Source: Pseudomonas sp. EpS/L25 (GTDB lineage Bacteria; Pseudomonadota; Gammaproteobacteria; Pseudomonadales; Pseudomonadaceae). Taken from it: 64,000 nt of DNA. This document shows positions 1 to 10,100 of the stretch, one piece after another (within the stretch, counting starts at the first letter, position 1; every line of letters begins with the position of its first letter). Where the stretch lies: the NCBI RefSeq assembly GCF_001512295.1, contig NZ_LNUP01000011.1:689781-753780 (forward strand). The letters run 5' to 3'. Both the position numbers and the translations under genes were made by a program. The notes beneath the pieces were generated by a model, which saw only the letters and a program-made list of their open reading frames with translations, made no database searches and was not told the origin of the DNA.

Positions 1-579
1 GGCACGACCCAGGACGTGGTCGCGGCCGCGCTGGCCACCCTGGGCCGGCTCGACGCCCTGGTCAATTGCGCTGGCGTCTGGCGCGAAGGCCCGGCGGAGA
101 CCTTCAGCGAGGAAGACTTCGACCTGGTGCTGGACGTCAACCTCAAGGCCAGTTTCTTCCTCTGCGCCGCGGCCATCCCCGCCTTGCGCGACACCCGCGG
201 CGCCATCGTCAACCTCAGCAGCGACGCCGGGCGCCAGGGCAACCGCAACGCCGCCGTCTATTGCGCCAGCAAGGGCGCGGTGACCCTGATGACCAAGGCC
301 CTGGCGCTGGACCTGGCCCCCAGCGGCGTGCGCTGCAACAGCATCTCTCCAGGCGACGTAGCCACGCCGATGCTGAGCTTCCAGGCGGAGCGCTACGGCA
401 ACGGCGATCCCGCCGGTTATCTGCAAGACCTGCTCGCCAAGTATCCCCAGGGTGAGAGCGCGACCTTCATCCAACCCGAGGAAGTCGCCGAACTGGCCTT
501 CTTCCTTTGCCAGCCCGCCGCCCGCTCCATCACCGGCGCGGACCTGGCCATAGATCGTGGTATCTCGGCCGGCCACTGA
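1..579 (+). CDS. Short-chain dehydrogenase/reductase, 5' end missing
   Basis: This is the C-terminal 192 codons of a classical NAD(P)-dependent short-chain dehydrogenase; the reading frame is open through base 1, so the start and the glycine-rich cofactor motif lie outside the window. Visible family marks are the structural NAG-like motif (LVNCAGVW), the active-site Ser region (NLSSDAG) and the catalytic YxxxK (YCASKG), then the PG motif (ISPGDVATPM). It ends 40 bases before an aminotransferase gene and is probably co-transcribed with it and the ligase beyond. The substrate cannot be told from sequence; the neighbours suggest amine or amino-alcohol catabolism. Confidence 0.9.
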   Translation, partial: GTTQDVVAAALATLGRLDALVNCAGVWREGPAETFSEEDFDLVLDVNLKASFFLCAAAIPALRDTRGAIVNLSSDAGRQGNRNAAVYCASKGAVTLMTKALALDLAPSGVRCNSISPGDVATPMLSFQAERYGNGDPAGYLQDLLAKYPQGESATFIQPEEVAELAFFLCQPAARSITGADLAIDRGISAGH

Positions 580-619
580 GCCGGACGAACCCTTCATCCA
601 ACCTCGGAGACCTAGCGTC

Positions 620-2011
620 ATGACCACCAGTGGCATCAGCGAAGCGGCAGTCACAGCCTTCACCACCCGCGAGCGCGAGCGTTTCCTCGCGCAGAACCCC
701 AAATCCCGCGTCCTCGCCGAGCGTGCCCGGCATTCCCTGTTCGGCGGGGTGCCAATGCACTGGATGAGCGACTGGTCGATGCCCAGCGCGCTGTTCGTCA
801 GCCATGCCCAGGGCGCCCGCTTCCATGACGTCGACGGCCATGAGTACGTCGACTTCTGCCTGGGCGACACCGGCAGCATGTTCGGCCACTCGCCCGTACC
901 CATCGCCCGCGCGCTAGCGGAGCAGGGCGCTCGCGGCCTGACCACCATGCTGCCAGGCGAGGACGCGATAGTGGCTGGCGAACTGCTCGCCGAGCGCTTC
1001 GGCCTGCCGTTCTGGCAGGTGGCGGCCACCGCCACCGATGCCAACCGCTATGTGATCCGCTGGGCGCGGGCCATCACCAATCGCAAGATGCTGCTGGTGT
1101 TCGACGGCTGCTACCACGGCACCGTCGACGACGTCATGGTGCGCTACCAGGACGGCCGCACCGTGCATCGCGGTGGGTTGATCGGTCAGGCCAGCAATCT
1201 GGCCGAGACCAGTCGCGCCGTGCCCTTCAACGACCTGGCGGCGCTGGAAGCGGCCCTGGCCCAGGGTGACGTCGCCGCGCTGCTCTGCGAACCGGCCATG
1301 ACCAACATTGGCATGGTGTTGCCCGAGCCGGGCTTCATGGAGCAGGTTCGTGCCCTGACCCGCAAGTACGGCACCCTGCTGATCATCGACGAAACCCATA
1401 CCCTGTCCACCGGTCCCGGTGGCTGCACCCGCGCCTGGAACCTGCAGCCGGACTTCATCACCTTCGGCAAGCCCATCGCTGGCGGCGTGGCCTGCTCGGC
1501 CTACGGCTGCAGCTATGAAATGGCCCAGGCCATGCGCCTCGCGCAGCAGCACGCCAGCGAGACCAGCCATGGTCATGGGCACAGTGGCATGGGCACCACC
1601 CTGTCGGCCAACGCCCTGGCCATGCACTGCCTGAGGGTCAACCTGGAAGAGGTGATGACCTCCGCCGCCTACGACCTGATGCTGCCGCTGGCCGCGCGTC
1701 TCGCCGCTGGCCTGCGCCAGCTGATCGCCCGCCACGGTCTGGCCTGGTCGGTGACCGAGCTGGGCGCCCGCTGCGAATTCCAGTTCTGCGTCACCCCGCC
1801 CAAGACCGGCGCCCAGGCCGAGGCGGCCTTCCACGATAGCCTGCAGCAGGCGCTGCACCTCTATCTGATCAACCGCGGCATCCTCATCACGCCGTTCCAC
1901 AACATGACCCTGTGCTGCCCGGATACCACCGCGGCCGATGTCGATCGCCTCATCGCCACCCTGGATGATGCCCTGACCGAATTGCTGGCCGTGCCCGGCG
2001 CCCGTTGCTGA
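620..2011 (+). CDS. Class III PLP-dependent aminotransferase
   Basis: A 463-residue class III aminotransferase, closest in style to glutamate-1-semialdehyde aminomutase-like enzymes used in catabolism. The PLP-binding elements are visible: the Asp of the LLIIDETHT stretch and the Schiff-base Lys in ITFGKPIAGG. The ATG at 620 is chosen because the longer frame starts with a GTG inside the preceding gene. It sits between an SDR gene and a glutamine-synthetase-family gene, so a pathway in which an amine is transaminated, reduced or gamma-glutamylated is likely, but this is inference. It is probably not the heme-pathway hemL, because it lies in a catabolic operon. Confidence 0.88.
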   Translation: MTTSGISEAAVTAFTTRERERFLAQNPKSRVLAERARHSLFGGVPMHWMSDWSMPSALFVSHAQGARFHDVDGHEYVDFCLGDTGSMFGHSPVPIARALAEQGARGLTTMLPGEDAIVAGELLAERFGLPFWQVAATATDANRYVIRWARAITNRKMLLVFDGCYHGTVDDVMVRYQDGRTVHRGGLIGQASNLAETSRAVPFNDLAALEAALAQGDVAALLCEPAMTNIGMVLPEPGFMEQVRALTRKYGTLLIIDETHTLSTGPGGCTRAWNLQPDFITFGKPIAGGVACSAYGCSYEMAQAMRLAQQHASETSHGHGHSGMGTTLSANALAMHCLRVNLEEVMTSAAYDLMLPLAARLAAGLRQLIARHGLAWSVTELGARCEFQFCVTPPKTGAQAEAAFHDSLQQALHLYLINRGILITPFHNMTLCCPDTTAADVDRLIATLDDALTELLAVPGARC

Positions 2012-2028
2012 ACAGAAGAGAACTCATC

Positions 2029-3396
2029 ATGACATTCGCCGATCCCCAGGAAGCCCGGGATTTCCTTGCCGCCCATCCCGAGGTGCGCAGCATCGAGCTG
2101 ATGCTGATCGACGCCAATGGCGTACCCCGCGGCAAGCTGCTGCACCGTGACGAACTGCTGGCCATCTACGAACAGGGCCGCCCGTTGCCCAGCTCCATCC
2201 TGGCCCTGACCATCCAGGGCGAGGACGTCGAGGCCACCGGCTTGGTCTGGGAAGTGGCCGATGTCGATTGCTGGACCTATCCGCTGCCCGGCAGCCTGAC
2301 CCTGCAACCCTGGCGCTCGTCCCCGACCGGCCAGGTGCAGGTGACCATGCACCCGACCCAGGGCTTGCCAGCGGCCCCGGCCGATCCGCGCCAGGCGTTG
2401 GTGCGCGTCATCGAGCGCCTGCAGGCCGATGGGTTCCACCCGGTGATGGCCGTGGAGCTGGAGTTCTACCTGCTGGATCGCGAACGCGATGCCGAAGGAC
2501 GCCCGCAACCAGCGCTGCAGATGAATGGTGGTCGACCCCAGGCGCCGCAGGTCTATGGCGTGTACGAACTGGAGCAGTTGCAGCCGTTCCTGGACGATCT
2601 CTACGCCGCCTGCGAGGTACAGGGCCTGCCGGTGCGCACCGCCATCTCCGAATACGCGCCGGGCCAGGTCGAGCTGACCCTGGAACACCGCCTCGATGCC
2701 CTGCAGGCCATCGACGAGGGCGTGCGCTACAAGCGGCTGGTCAAGGGTGTTGCCAATCGCCACGGCTTGCAGGCCTGCTTCATGGCCAAGCCCTTCGGCG
2801 ACCGCGCCGGCAGCGGCATGCACCTGCACGTCAGCCTGGCCGATGCCGAGGGCAACAACCTCTACGCCAGCGAAGACCCCGAGGGCACGCCGCTGCTGCG
2901 CCACTCCATTGGCGGCATGATGCACAGCCTGCTCGACTCCCTGGCCATCTTCTGCCCCAACGCCAACTCCTACCGGCGCTTCCAGGCCAACAGCTATGCG
3001 CCGCTGGCCAAGAGCTGGGGGGTGAACAACCGTACGGTGTCCTTCCGCGTTCCCGGCGGTCCGGCATCCAGTCGCCACATCGAACACCGCATCTGCGGCG
3101 CTGACGCCAATCCCTATCTCGCCGCCGCCGCCATCCTCGCCGGGATCCACCAGGGCATCCGCGATCAACGCGATCCCGGCCCGGCCATCGTCGGCAACGG
3201 CTACGAGCAGGCCACCGAATTCCTGCCTACCGACTGGTTCACCGCGCTGCAGGCCCTGGAGCGCTCCAGCTGGGCGCGGGAAGCCCTGGGCGAGCGCTTC
3301 GTCGAGGTCTACCTCGCCATCAAGCACACGGAATACCGGCAATTCATGGCCGAGGTGGGGGAGCAGGATTGGCGGTGGTATCTCACCAACAGTTGA
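2029..3396 (+). CDS. Glutamine synthetase family ligase (gamma-glutamylpolyamine synthetase-like)
   Basis: A 455-residue member of the glutamine synthetase superfamily, with the N-terminal beta-grasp region (IELMLIDANGVPRGK) and the catalytic domain motifs VELEFYLLD, GSGMHLHVSL and NRTVSFRVPG followed by SSRHIEHRICGADANPY. This pattern fits PuuA/SpuI-like enzymes that gamma-glutamylate amines rather than ammonia. The ATG at 2029 has an AGAAGAG ribosome site; a longer start would overlap the aminotransferase stop. It is the third gene of an apparent amine-degradation operon with the SDR and aminotransferase. The exact amine substrate is unknown. Confidence 0.88.
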   Translation: MTFADPQEARDFLAAHPEVRSIELMLIDANGVPRGKLLHRDELLAIYEQGRPLPSSILALTIQGEDVEATGLVWEVADVDCWTYPLPGSLTLQPWRSSPTGQVQVTMHPTQGLPAAPADPRQALVRVIERLQADGFHPVMAVELEFYLLDRERDAEGRPQPALQMNGGRPQAPQVYGVYELEQLQPFLDDLYAACEVQGLPVRTAISEYAPGQVELTLEHRLDALQAIDEGVRYKRLVKGVANRHGLQACFMAKPFGDRAGSGMHLHVSLADAEGNNLYASEDPEGTPLLRHSIGGMMHSLLDSLAIFCPNANSYRRFQANSYAPLAKSWGVNNRTVSFRVPGGPASSRHIEHRICGADANPYLAAAAILAGIHQGIRDQRDPGPAIVGNGYEQATEFLPTDWFTALQALERSSWAREALGERFVEVYLAIKHTEYRQFMAEVGEQDWRWYLTNS

Positions 3397-3557
3397 ACCA
3401 GGTGGCGACGTCGTCCTCACCAAACAGGTAAAGGAGATCAGGCAGATGGGAGGCTGCCGTTAGCCGGTAAATCCTAGACGGCCGTCCGCCGGCATTTTTG
3501 TCGCTGCATCCGACGCTGCATGCTGCGCCTTTTCAAAAGGGCCGCGGACGAGAGCTT

Positions 3558-4106
3558 ATGCCGAACATTCACCCTCTGCTCAAACTTTGCTCCCTGCTTT
3601 GCGTGGTTTCGCTGGCGGTAGGATGCACCTCCAGCGCCCCACCCAAAGCTGCTCCGGTCAGTTATCGGACCAGCTTCACCCCTACGGATGAGTATGCCGT
3701 CTTGACTCTGCGGAGCACGGGGGCCCCCATGCCAGTAGCCTATTCGCTGACGTCGAAGGCGCATGGCGAGGTGCAAGTCGGAAAGGTCTACGACGGCGCC
3801 ACCGGCGACGAGTTGCTATTGCCTTGGATTGCCAAATTTTCCAAGAAGATGAACAGCGGTCTGCTCAAGGCGGTACCGTCTAGAGAGACAGTTTTGGAGG
3901 TTGGGGCCACCTATACCGTGTATGGGAAGTCCGAATGGTCGAACGCCTCGAGTAGAAAAGGATTCTGTGGGCCGGTATACAGCACGTTCACACCTGGGCC
4001 CCAAAAGCGCTATCTGGCGTTGTTTACCTTTTTCAATGGCAACTGCAAACAGGAGCTATTCGACGTCACCAACGGGACGCCGGTGTTGCTCGAACGTGAA
4101 AGCTAG
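3558..4106 (+). CDS. Small lipoprotein of unknown function
   Basis: A 182-residue protein with a lipoprotein signal: a hydrophobic stretch ending in LAVGC places the lipidated Cys near residue 23. The mature part has several aromatic-rich strands and two further cysteines (GFCGPVY, NGNCKQ) that could form a disulfide in the periplasm. I do not recognise a family. The ATG at 3558 is preferred over the longer frame because it gives a clean signal peptide. It is separated from the upstream operon by about 160 bases and is followed by a convergent gene. Confidence 0.7.
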   Translation: MPNIHPLLKLCSLLCVVSLAVGCTSSAPPKAAPVSYRTSFTPTDEYAVLTLRSTGAPMPVAYSLTSKAHGEVQVGKVYDGATGDELLLPWIAKFSKKMNSGLLKAVPSRETVLEVGATYTVYGKSEWSNASSRKGFCGPVYSTFTPGPQKRYLALFTFFNGNCKQELFDVTNGTPVLLERES

Positions 4107-4211
4107 CCGTGTGAGCAAGTAGGACGATAGCTACCTGTTGGACAGACCTCACTGATTACGCAGGACGAAGCGTTTCGTACTACCGGTAGGGACTCGCAAT
4201 GGCGTCGACCG

Positions 4212-5543
4212 CTATTGGAAGTCGTCTTCAGCCACCAACGCCGTCCGCCAGCGCTCATCCCGCCGCGATGGGCGTCGGTGCAGACGCTCGTCCAACAAGG
4301 CATGGGCCTTGGCATGTTCCCCGCCACGCATGAGCGCTACCAGTAGGGTGTCTTCGAAGACTTGACGCTGGGCACCGCTGCCGCCGATACGCGCGATGTC
4401 GGCGCGGACGGGTTCGAGCAGCCGTGCACAGCCGCGATAGTCCTCCTCGGCAAAAGCCAGCAGAGCGCGGCAGAGCACGGCGACGACGGGGCCGGCGGGG
4501 AGGGCGCCGTCGGCCATCCGTGCGGTGAGCCCGGTGATGCGCGCTTCCAAGGCGGACCGGTACCCCGTGGCTGCGGCGATCATGGCCATATGGACATCGG
4601 CGAAGGGCAGGCCGGGTTGCTGGAATAGGCCGGTAACGCTATCGGCCGTGGCCTGCCAGAGGGCTGGCGAGACCTCATGGCGTTGCAGCGCCAGGCGCCA
4701 CAGGAAGGAGGCGTTGTCGCTCACCCGATTGAGCGGGCCGGCGGTGGAGTTGGCCGGAGCCACCTGGGCTTCGTAGAGCGCCAGCGCACCCTGGACATCA
4801 CCGCGTTCCAGGGCCACCAGCGCGCCATGCCAGGCGATATGGCCGTGCAGGGTGCCGTGGCGGGGATAGTCGGGCAGCCAGTCGGCGATCAGCCGCGCCG
4901 CCTCTTCGCTGGCGCCGGATTCATGCAGCACATGGGTGAGGGCATGGGCGGCGTTGACGTTTTCTCGCCGCCGTTCGAGGGCGCGCTCGGTCAAGGTCCG
5001 CCCGCGCAGCACATCACCGTTTTCGCCATGGGACCAGCCGCGGTAGGTCAGAAACCACCAGTCATCCGCAGCGAAATGCCGGGCATGGCGTTCGCACAGG
5101 TCGACCCGGGCCTGATCGTGGTCGACACGGCCGGAAAACGCCAGCAGTCCGAAGGCGCCCAGGGGCAATCCCAGGATCAGGATATCCCTCGGCCAGCGCT
5201 CGGCGTGGTCCAGGGCACCTTGCAACGCCTGGGCGGACTCGCCTGCCATCAGCCGCTGCAGCACCTGGACGTGACTGCGTTCGCGCTTGGTCCCGCGTCG
5301 CTCGACCAGGCCGTGCGCCCGCGCGATGGCGCTGCGCGCCAGGTCCGCCTGGTTGTCGATCAGGTGCAGGCGGGCCCGGGCAGCCCAGGCCAGGGCGAAG
5401 TCGGGGTCCAGGGCGATCGCCTCGTCCAGCCGCGCGTCCGCCCCGGGCCAGAGCGAGAGCAGCAGGTCCACGCCGGTCTGGTAGCGGTCGGCGGCGCTGG
5501 CGCAGGTGGAGAGCGGCAGGCCGTAGCGGTCGATCACGGGCAT
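4212..5543 (-). CDS. TPR-repeat protein of the TTC38 type
   Basis: A 443-residue all-helical protein resembling bacterial homologues of tetratricopeptide repeat protein 38. It opens with DRYGLPLSTC, then an ALDPDFALAWAARARL repeat and further helix pairs such as HALTHVLHESGASEEA and GHIAWHGALVALERGD. No signal peptide or membrane segment is seen, so it is probably cytoplasmic. The ATG at 5543 gives the usual family N-terminus; the longer frame runs into arginine-rich noise. No catalytic motif is visible and its partner is unknown. Confidence 0.8.
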   Translation of the reverse strand: MPVIDRYGLPLSTCASAADRYQTGVDLLLSLWPGADARLDEAIALDPDFALAWAARARLHLIDNQADLARSAIARAHGLVERRGTKRERSHVQVLQRLMAGESAQALQGALDHAERWPRDILILGLPLGAFGLLAFSGRVDHDQARVDLCERHARHFAADDWWFLTYRGWSHGENGDVLRGRTLTERALERRRENVNAAHALTHVLHESGASEEAARLIADWLPDYPRHGTLHGHIAWHGALVALERGDVQGALALYEAQVAPANSTAGPLNRVSDNASFLWRLALQRHEVSPALWQATADSVTGLFQQPGLPFADVHMAMIAAATGYRSALEARITGLTARMADGALPAGPVVAVLCRALLAFAEEDYRGCARLLEPVRADIARIGGSGAQRQVFEDTLLVALMRGGEHAKAHALLDERLHRRPSRRDERWRTALVAEDDFQ

Positions 5544-5616
5544 GGCGATCTCGGCGAAGCCACGGGACCTGCAGCGGTTGCCGGGTCCCGTGATGCGGCG
5601 TTCCCAGGAGGTCCGC

Positions 5617-6150
5617 TTACTGGGCGGATTCCGCTTGGGGCACGGGCGCTGTCTCGACCGGCTTTTCCTTCGCCGGTGCCTTGTCGCGGCGGGCCTGTGC
5701 GCGTTTGCGACGGGCCTGGCGCGCCGCATGCAGGGCCTGGGACGCGGTCACGACGCCCACCGGCTGGCCGGCGAGGTCGAGACGGGGTGCATTTTCCTTC
5801 ATGCTCGCCCAGTAGCGACTCCCCTGGCACCAGGCCGCGATACCCAGTTTCAACTGGTCGAGGGAGATGCCGAGCGTTCCCAGGTGCTGCTCGGCATCCT
5901 TGAGGATGCCTTCCTTCAGCGGCACCTTGGGCGCCGGGTTGACCGGGAAGGCCAGCGGGAAGTGCTTCTGCAGGCGCCGAATGGCCTCGAAAGCCGCTTC
6001 CTCTTCGGGAGACCTGACTTCGCGCGGCGGCTTCCGAGGCTTTTGCGCCTTCTGAGACTTCTGCGGAGGTTGCTGCTTGGCAGCAGGTTGCAGCTGCGCC
6101 TTTTCGGCGCGGAGCCGGTCGCGAAGCTCGGCTAGTTGTTCAAAACCCAT
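5617..6150 (-). CDS. ProQ/FinO-domain RNA chaperone
   Basis: A 177-residue protein with a central ProQ/FinO RNA-binding domain (about residues 50–125, from FEAIRRLQKHFPLAF to KLGIAAWCQGSRYW). The domain is flanked by a low-complexity Gln/Lys/Pro linker and a basic C-terminal tail (ARQARRKRAQARRDK). Such proteins bind structured RNAs and stabilise sRNA–mRNA pairs. The start at 6150 (MGFEQ) is chosen because it matches the family N-terminus; another ATG lies four codons upstream. It is transcribed toward the TPR gene with a 73-base gap. Confidence 0.88.
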   Translation of the reverse strand: MGFEQLAELRDRLRAEKAQLQPAAKQQPPQKSQKAQKPRKPPREVRSPEEEAAFEAIRRLQKHFPLAFPVNPAPKVPLKEGILKDAEQHLGTLGISLDQLKLGIAAWCQGSRYWASMKENAPRLDLAGQPVGVVTASQALHAARQARRKRAQARRDKAPAKEKPVETAPVPQAESAQ

Positions 6151-6434
6151 TGTGCAGCTCATCGGTAGCGGATTTGGTCGGGCGCGAGGATACCCTAAGC
6201 CAGGCTTTCGCACAGCGTTGCCGGCCTGCGGGGGCGCGATCAACCGACGAAGGTACCGGCTCCTGCACACTTTCGGCACTCGGCAAGCGTACCGGGGCGA
6301 TCGCCTGGCAGGCGCCTGCCCGTCGGGTGAACCGACGGAAGAGGCAAGACGGGGGCGCCGACGAGGTATCTCGCCGGATGCCTGGCCCCTGGAGCTCGGG
6401 GTGCCGCCCGGGAGCGCCCTTCGCAGCGCTCACG

Positions 6435-7100
6435 TCATCGACAGGCGGCAATGGCCAGGGTCGCGGCCGCGGTACGGGTTTCCACGCCGAGCTTCACATA
6501 GACGTGCTCCAGGTGCTTGTTCACCGTCCGCGGCGAGAGGCCGAGGATGTCGCCTATGTCACGGTTGGTCTTGCCGCAGGCCACCCAGTGCAGCACCTCG
6601 ACCTCGCGACCGGTCAGCTGGTAGCGGCTGCTGAGGGGCGCGAGGTCCAGCGCAGTCCTGGCCTGGGGGCGGCTCACCGGCAGGCTCCTGGCCGCCTGGA
6701 GTTCGCGGGCCGTGCGCAGGTGGGCGGCCACCCGTGCCAGCACTTCGTCGGTCTTCAGCGGCTTGGTGACATAGTCGATGCCGCCCGCGGCGAAGGCCTC
6801 CACCACGTGCTCGCTGTCGGTCAGGGCGGTCATGAACAGCACCGGGATGTCGGCCAGTTCGGCCTGGGCTTTGATCCGGCGACAGGTCTCGAAGCCGTCC
6901 AGGCCGGGCATCACCGCGTCCAACAGGACCACGTCCGGTCGACGACGCTGCATGCGTTCCAGGGCGCTGGCGCCGTCCATGGCCACCAGCACCATGTAGC
7001 CGCTGGTGTCCAGGGCATCTGAGAGCAGCGCGAGGTTGTCGGGAGTGTCATCGACGATCAGCACGACGCCGGCGGGAGCGGGCTGTAGGACGGCATTCAT
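6435..7100 (-). CDS. LuxR-type response regulator of the amide locus
   Basis: A 221-residue response regulator. The receiver domain covers roughly residues 12–130 with phosphoacceptor Asp61 (VVLLDAVMPG), acidic pair VDD and Lys in VTKPLK. A LuxR-type helix-turn-helix follows from about 160 to 220 (LTGREVEVLHWVACGKTNRDI). Its ATG overlaps the TGA of the upstream kinase gene by four bases, so the two are translationally coupled and probably form one two-component system. It faces away from urtA. The repeated TACGTCATCC-type sites before urtA and fmdA are the natural candidates for its targets; that link is inference. Confidence 0.93.
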   Translation of the reverse strand: MNAVLQPAPAGVVLIVDDTPDNLALLSDALDTSGYMVLVAMDGASALERMQRRRPDVVLLDAVMPGLDGFETCRRIKAQAELADIPVLFMTALTDSEHVVEAFAAGGIDYVTKPLKTDEVLARVAAHLRTARELQAARSLPVSRPQARTALDLAPLSSRYQLTGREVEVLHWVACGKTNRDIGDILGLSPRTVNKHLEHVYVKLGVETRTAAATLAIAACR

Positions 7101-10100
7101 GGGTGTTCTCCTTCCAGGGGCAGGTCGGCCGGCTGCAGGGCGTCCTTGAGGCGGCGGTTGAAGTCGTTGAGCTGGAAGCGCTTGACCAGACTGCGCAGGG
7201 TGGCGACATAGGCGGCGGTGAGGGGCTCGTCGCGCTCGATACGGTCCAGGCATTCGAGGATACCCTTGACGTAGCCCAGGGCGCCCAGCTCCTGCAACTC
7301 GGCCAGACTGGCGGCGCTCGGGGCCTGGAGGGGCCGCGACGGTGCCTGGGGTGGCCCTTCCGGACGCTCCAGCCATTCCAGGTCCAGGTGCCTTTTGATC
7401 TTCTCCAGCAACCGCGGCGTGTGTACCGGCTTGGCCAGGTAGTCGTCGCAGGCGGCGGCGGCGCTACGCTCGCGGTCGTCGGCGAAGGCATTGGCGGAGA
7501 TGACGATGATGGGCGCCCGGGAGAGGCCGTTGCGGCGGATCAGGGTGCTGGCCTCCAGGCCGTCCAGTAGCGGCATGGACAGGTCCATGAGGATCAGGTC
7601 CGGCTGCCAAAGGGCCACCTGGCGGATGGCGTCCTGGCCATTGCTGGCCTCGGCCAGTTCGAAACCCAGGGGCTCGAGCATGCCCGCCAGCACGCGGCGA
7701 TGGTCGAGGTGATCGTCCACCAGCAGCACCCGCCGGCGCGGCCCCTGGTAGCCGCTGATGTGGTGCTCGACGTGGACCAGCGCCTGGGGGACGCGTACCT
7801 CTGAGAGGAATAGTCGCACGACGAAGCGGGTGCCCTGACCCGGCGTACTCTGGACATCCAGGGCGCCGCCCATCAGGGTCACCAGCATGCGAGTGATGGT
7901 CAGGCCGAGGCCGAGGCCGTTGTCCGGGCGTAGCGGATCACCGCGTTCGAAGGGTTGGAACAGCCGCTCCAATTGCCCCGGGGCGATTCCCAGGCCGCTG
8001 TCGAGGATCTCGAAGGTGGCGGTTTCCCGGGCGTAGGTGACCCCCAGTACCACGCCGCCACGGTCGGTGTAGCGCACGGCATTGCCGAGCAGATTGATGA
8101 GGATCTGGCGGACGCGCTTCTCGTCGCCACGGACCACCGCCGGCAGGCGGCCCTGGGCGTCGAGGCGGAAGCTCAGGCCCTTGTCCTGGGCCTGGGGGGC
8201 GAACATCTGCCGCAGTTGCTCGATGAATTCCGGGAAGGGGATTTCCGAGGGTTCCAGGTTGAGCTTGCCCGCCTCGATCTTGGCCACGTCGAGCAGGCCG
8301 TCGATCAGCGACAACAGGTGCGAGCCGCTGCGATAGATGGTGGCCAGGGCGTCCTGCTGGCTGCCGCTGGCGGGATCGCGCTGCAGGATCTGGGTGTAGC
8401 CGAGGATGCTGTTCAATGGCGTGCGCAACTCGTGGGACAGGCCGGTGACGTAGCGACTCTTGGCGGCGTTGGCGGCTTCCGAGGCTTCCTTGGCGCGCTG
8501 CAGGGCCTCGTCGGTCTTGCGGTGGGCCTCGATCTCCTGCATCAGCAGGGCGGTCTGGCGGGTCGATTCCTCCAGGGCCACGTGGCGGCTCTCGCGGGTC
8601 AGCACCACCCACCAGGCCAGCGCCCCGGCGAACAGGGTGAGCACCATGAAGGCCTTGAAGAAGCCCTGGTAGAGCAGGTGGCGTTCGTCGCCCTGGAGGC
8701 CCTGGGAGACTTGACTGTAGATCAGCGCCAGGGCGCAGAACATCAGCCCGACCATGACCAGGAGCACGCCCAGGTAATGCGCCAGGCGGGTATGCAGGCG
8801 TGGCACCGAGGTGTTCGGCAGCAGCCAGCGCAGCAGGGTGTCGAACTGCGCGGACAGGCGCGCCTCGGGCTTGCACAGGTCGCCGCAGCGCGCGTCCAGG
8901 GCGCAGCAGAGCGAGCAGATGGGCGCGCCATACGCCGGGCAGAAGGCGATGTCCTCGCGCTCGAAGGCATTGGCGCAGAGCACGCATTCCAGGTGTACCT
9001 GTCCGGGATGGACCAGCTTCAGCACGCTGGTGCGGGCGATGTAGTAGCGGCCGCGGGTGAGCCAGGCCAGCAGCGGGGCGCAGACCAGCGCCGCGAGCAG
9101 GGATACCGCTGGCGAGGCGGCCTGGGCCAGGGCGCCGAACAAACCTGCATGGGCCAGGCCGGAGAGCAGCGAGGCCAGCAGCATGGCGCCGACGCCCACC
9201 GGGTTGATGTCGTAGAGGTGCGCGCGCTTGAATTCGATGTGCCTGGGCGACAGGCCCAGGGGCTTGTTGATCACCAGGTCGGCGACCACCGCGCCGATCC
9301 AGGCGATGGCGATGTTGGCATAGAGCCCGAGCACCTCCTCGATGGCCTGGAACACCCCCAGCTCCATCAGCATCAGCGCGATCAGCACATTGAACACCAG
9401 CCAGACCACGCGGCCGGGATGGCTGTGGGTGACCCGGGCGAAGAAGTTGGACCAGGCCAGGGAACCGGCATAGGCATTGGTCAGGTTGATCTTGATCTGG
9501 CTGACGATGACGAAGAGCACCATGGCGCCCATGGCCCATTCCGGCGAGGCGAACACGTAGCCGAAGGCCACCAGGTACATCTGGGTCGGTTCGGCGGCGC
9601 GCTCCAGGGGGATTTCATGCTGCAGGGCGAGAAAGGCCAGGAAGGCGCCAGCGAGCATCTTCAGTGCGCCGGGCAGAATCCAGCCGGGGCCGGCCAGGAG
9701 CAGCGCCGCCCACCAACGCCGGCGGTTGACGGCGGTCTTCTCGGGCAGGAAGCGCAGGTAATCGACCTGTTCGCCGATCTGGGTCACCAGCGCCAGGCCC
9801 ACGGTACAGGCAGCACCGAAGGACAGCAGGTTGAAGGCGCCGGCCTCGCCCTCGCGCCCGGCGAAGGTGGTCCAATCCGCCAGGGCGCCAGGGTTCTTGG
9901 CGATGACGAAGGCATAGGGCAACGCCAGCAGGATCAGCCAGAGCGGCTGGCTCCACAGCTGCAGGCGGTTGATCAGGGTGATGCCGTAGGTGACCAGGGG
10001 AATGACGATGATCGAGCAGATCACGTAGGCCAGGGCCAGGGGGATGCGGAAGTACAGCTCCAAGGCCAGCGCCATGATCGCCGCTTCCAGGGCGAAGAAC

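Noticed and set aside
1861-3423. Long leftward open frame of 520 codons opposite the ligase gene
   Set aside because: It is the antisense of two clear enzyme genes; its composition is that of a shadow frame in G+C-rich DNA.
4677-5903. Rightward 408-codon open frame
   Set aside because: Antisense to the TPR and ProQ genes and without any domain.
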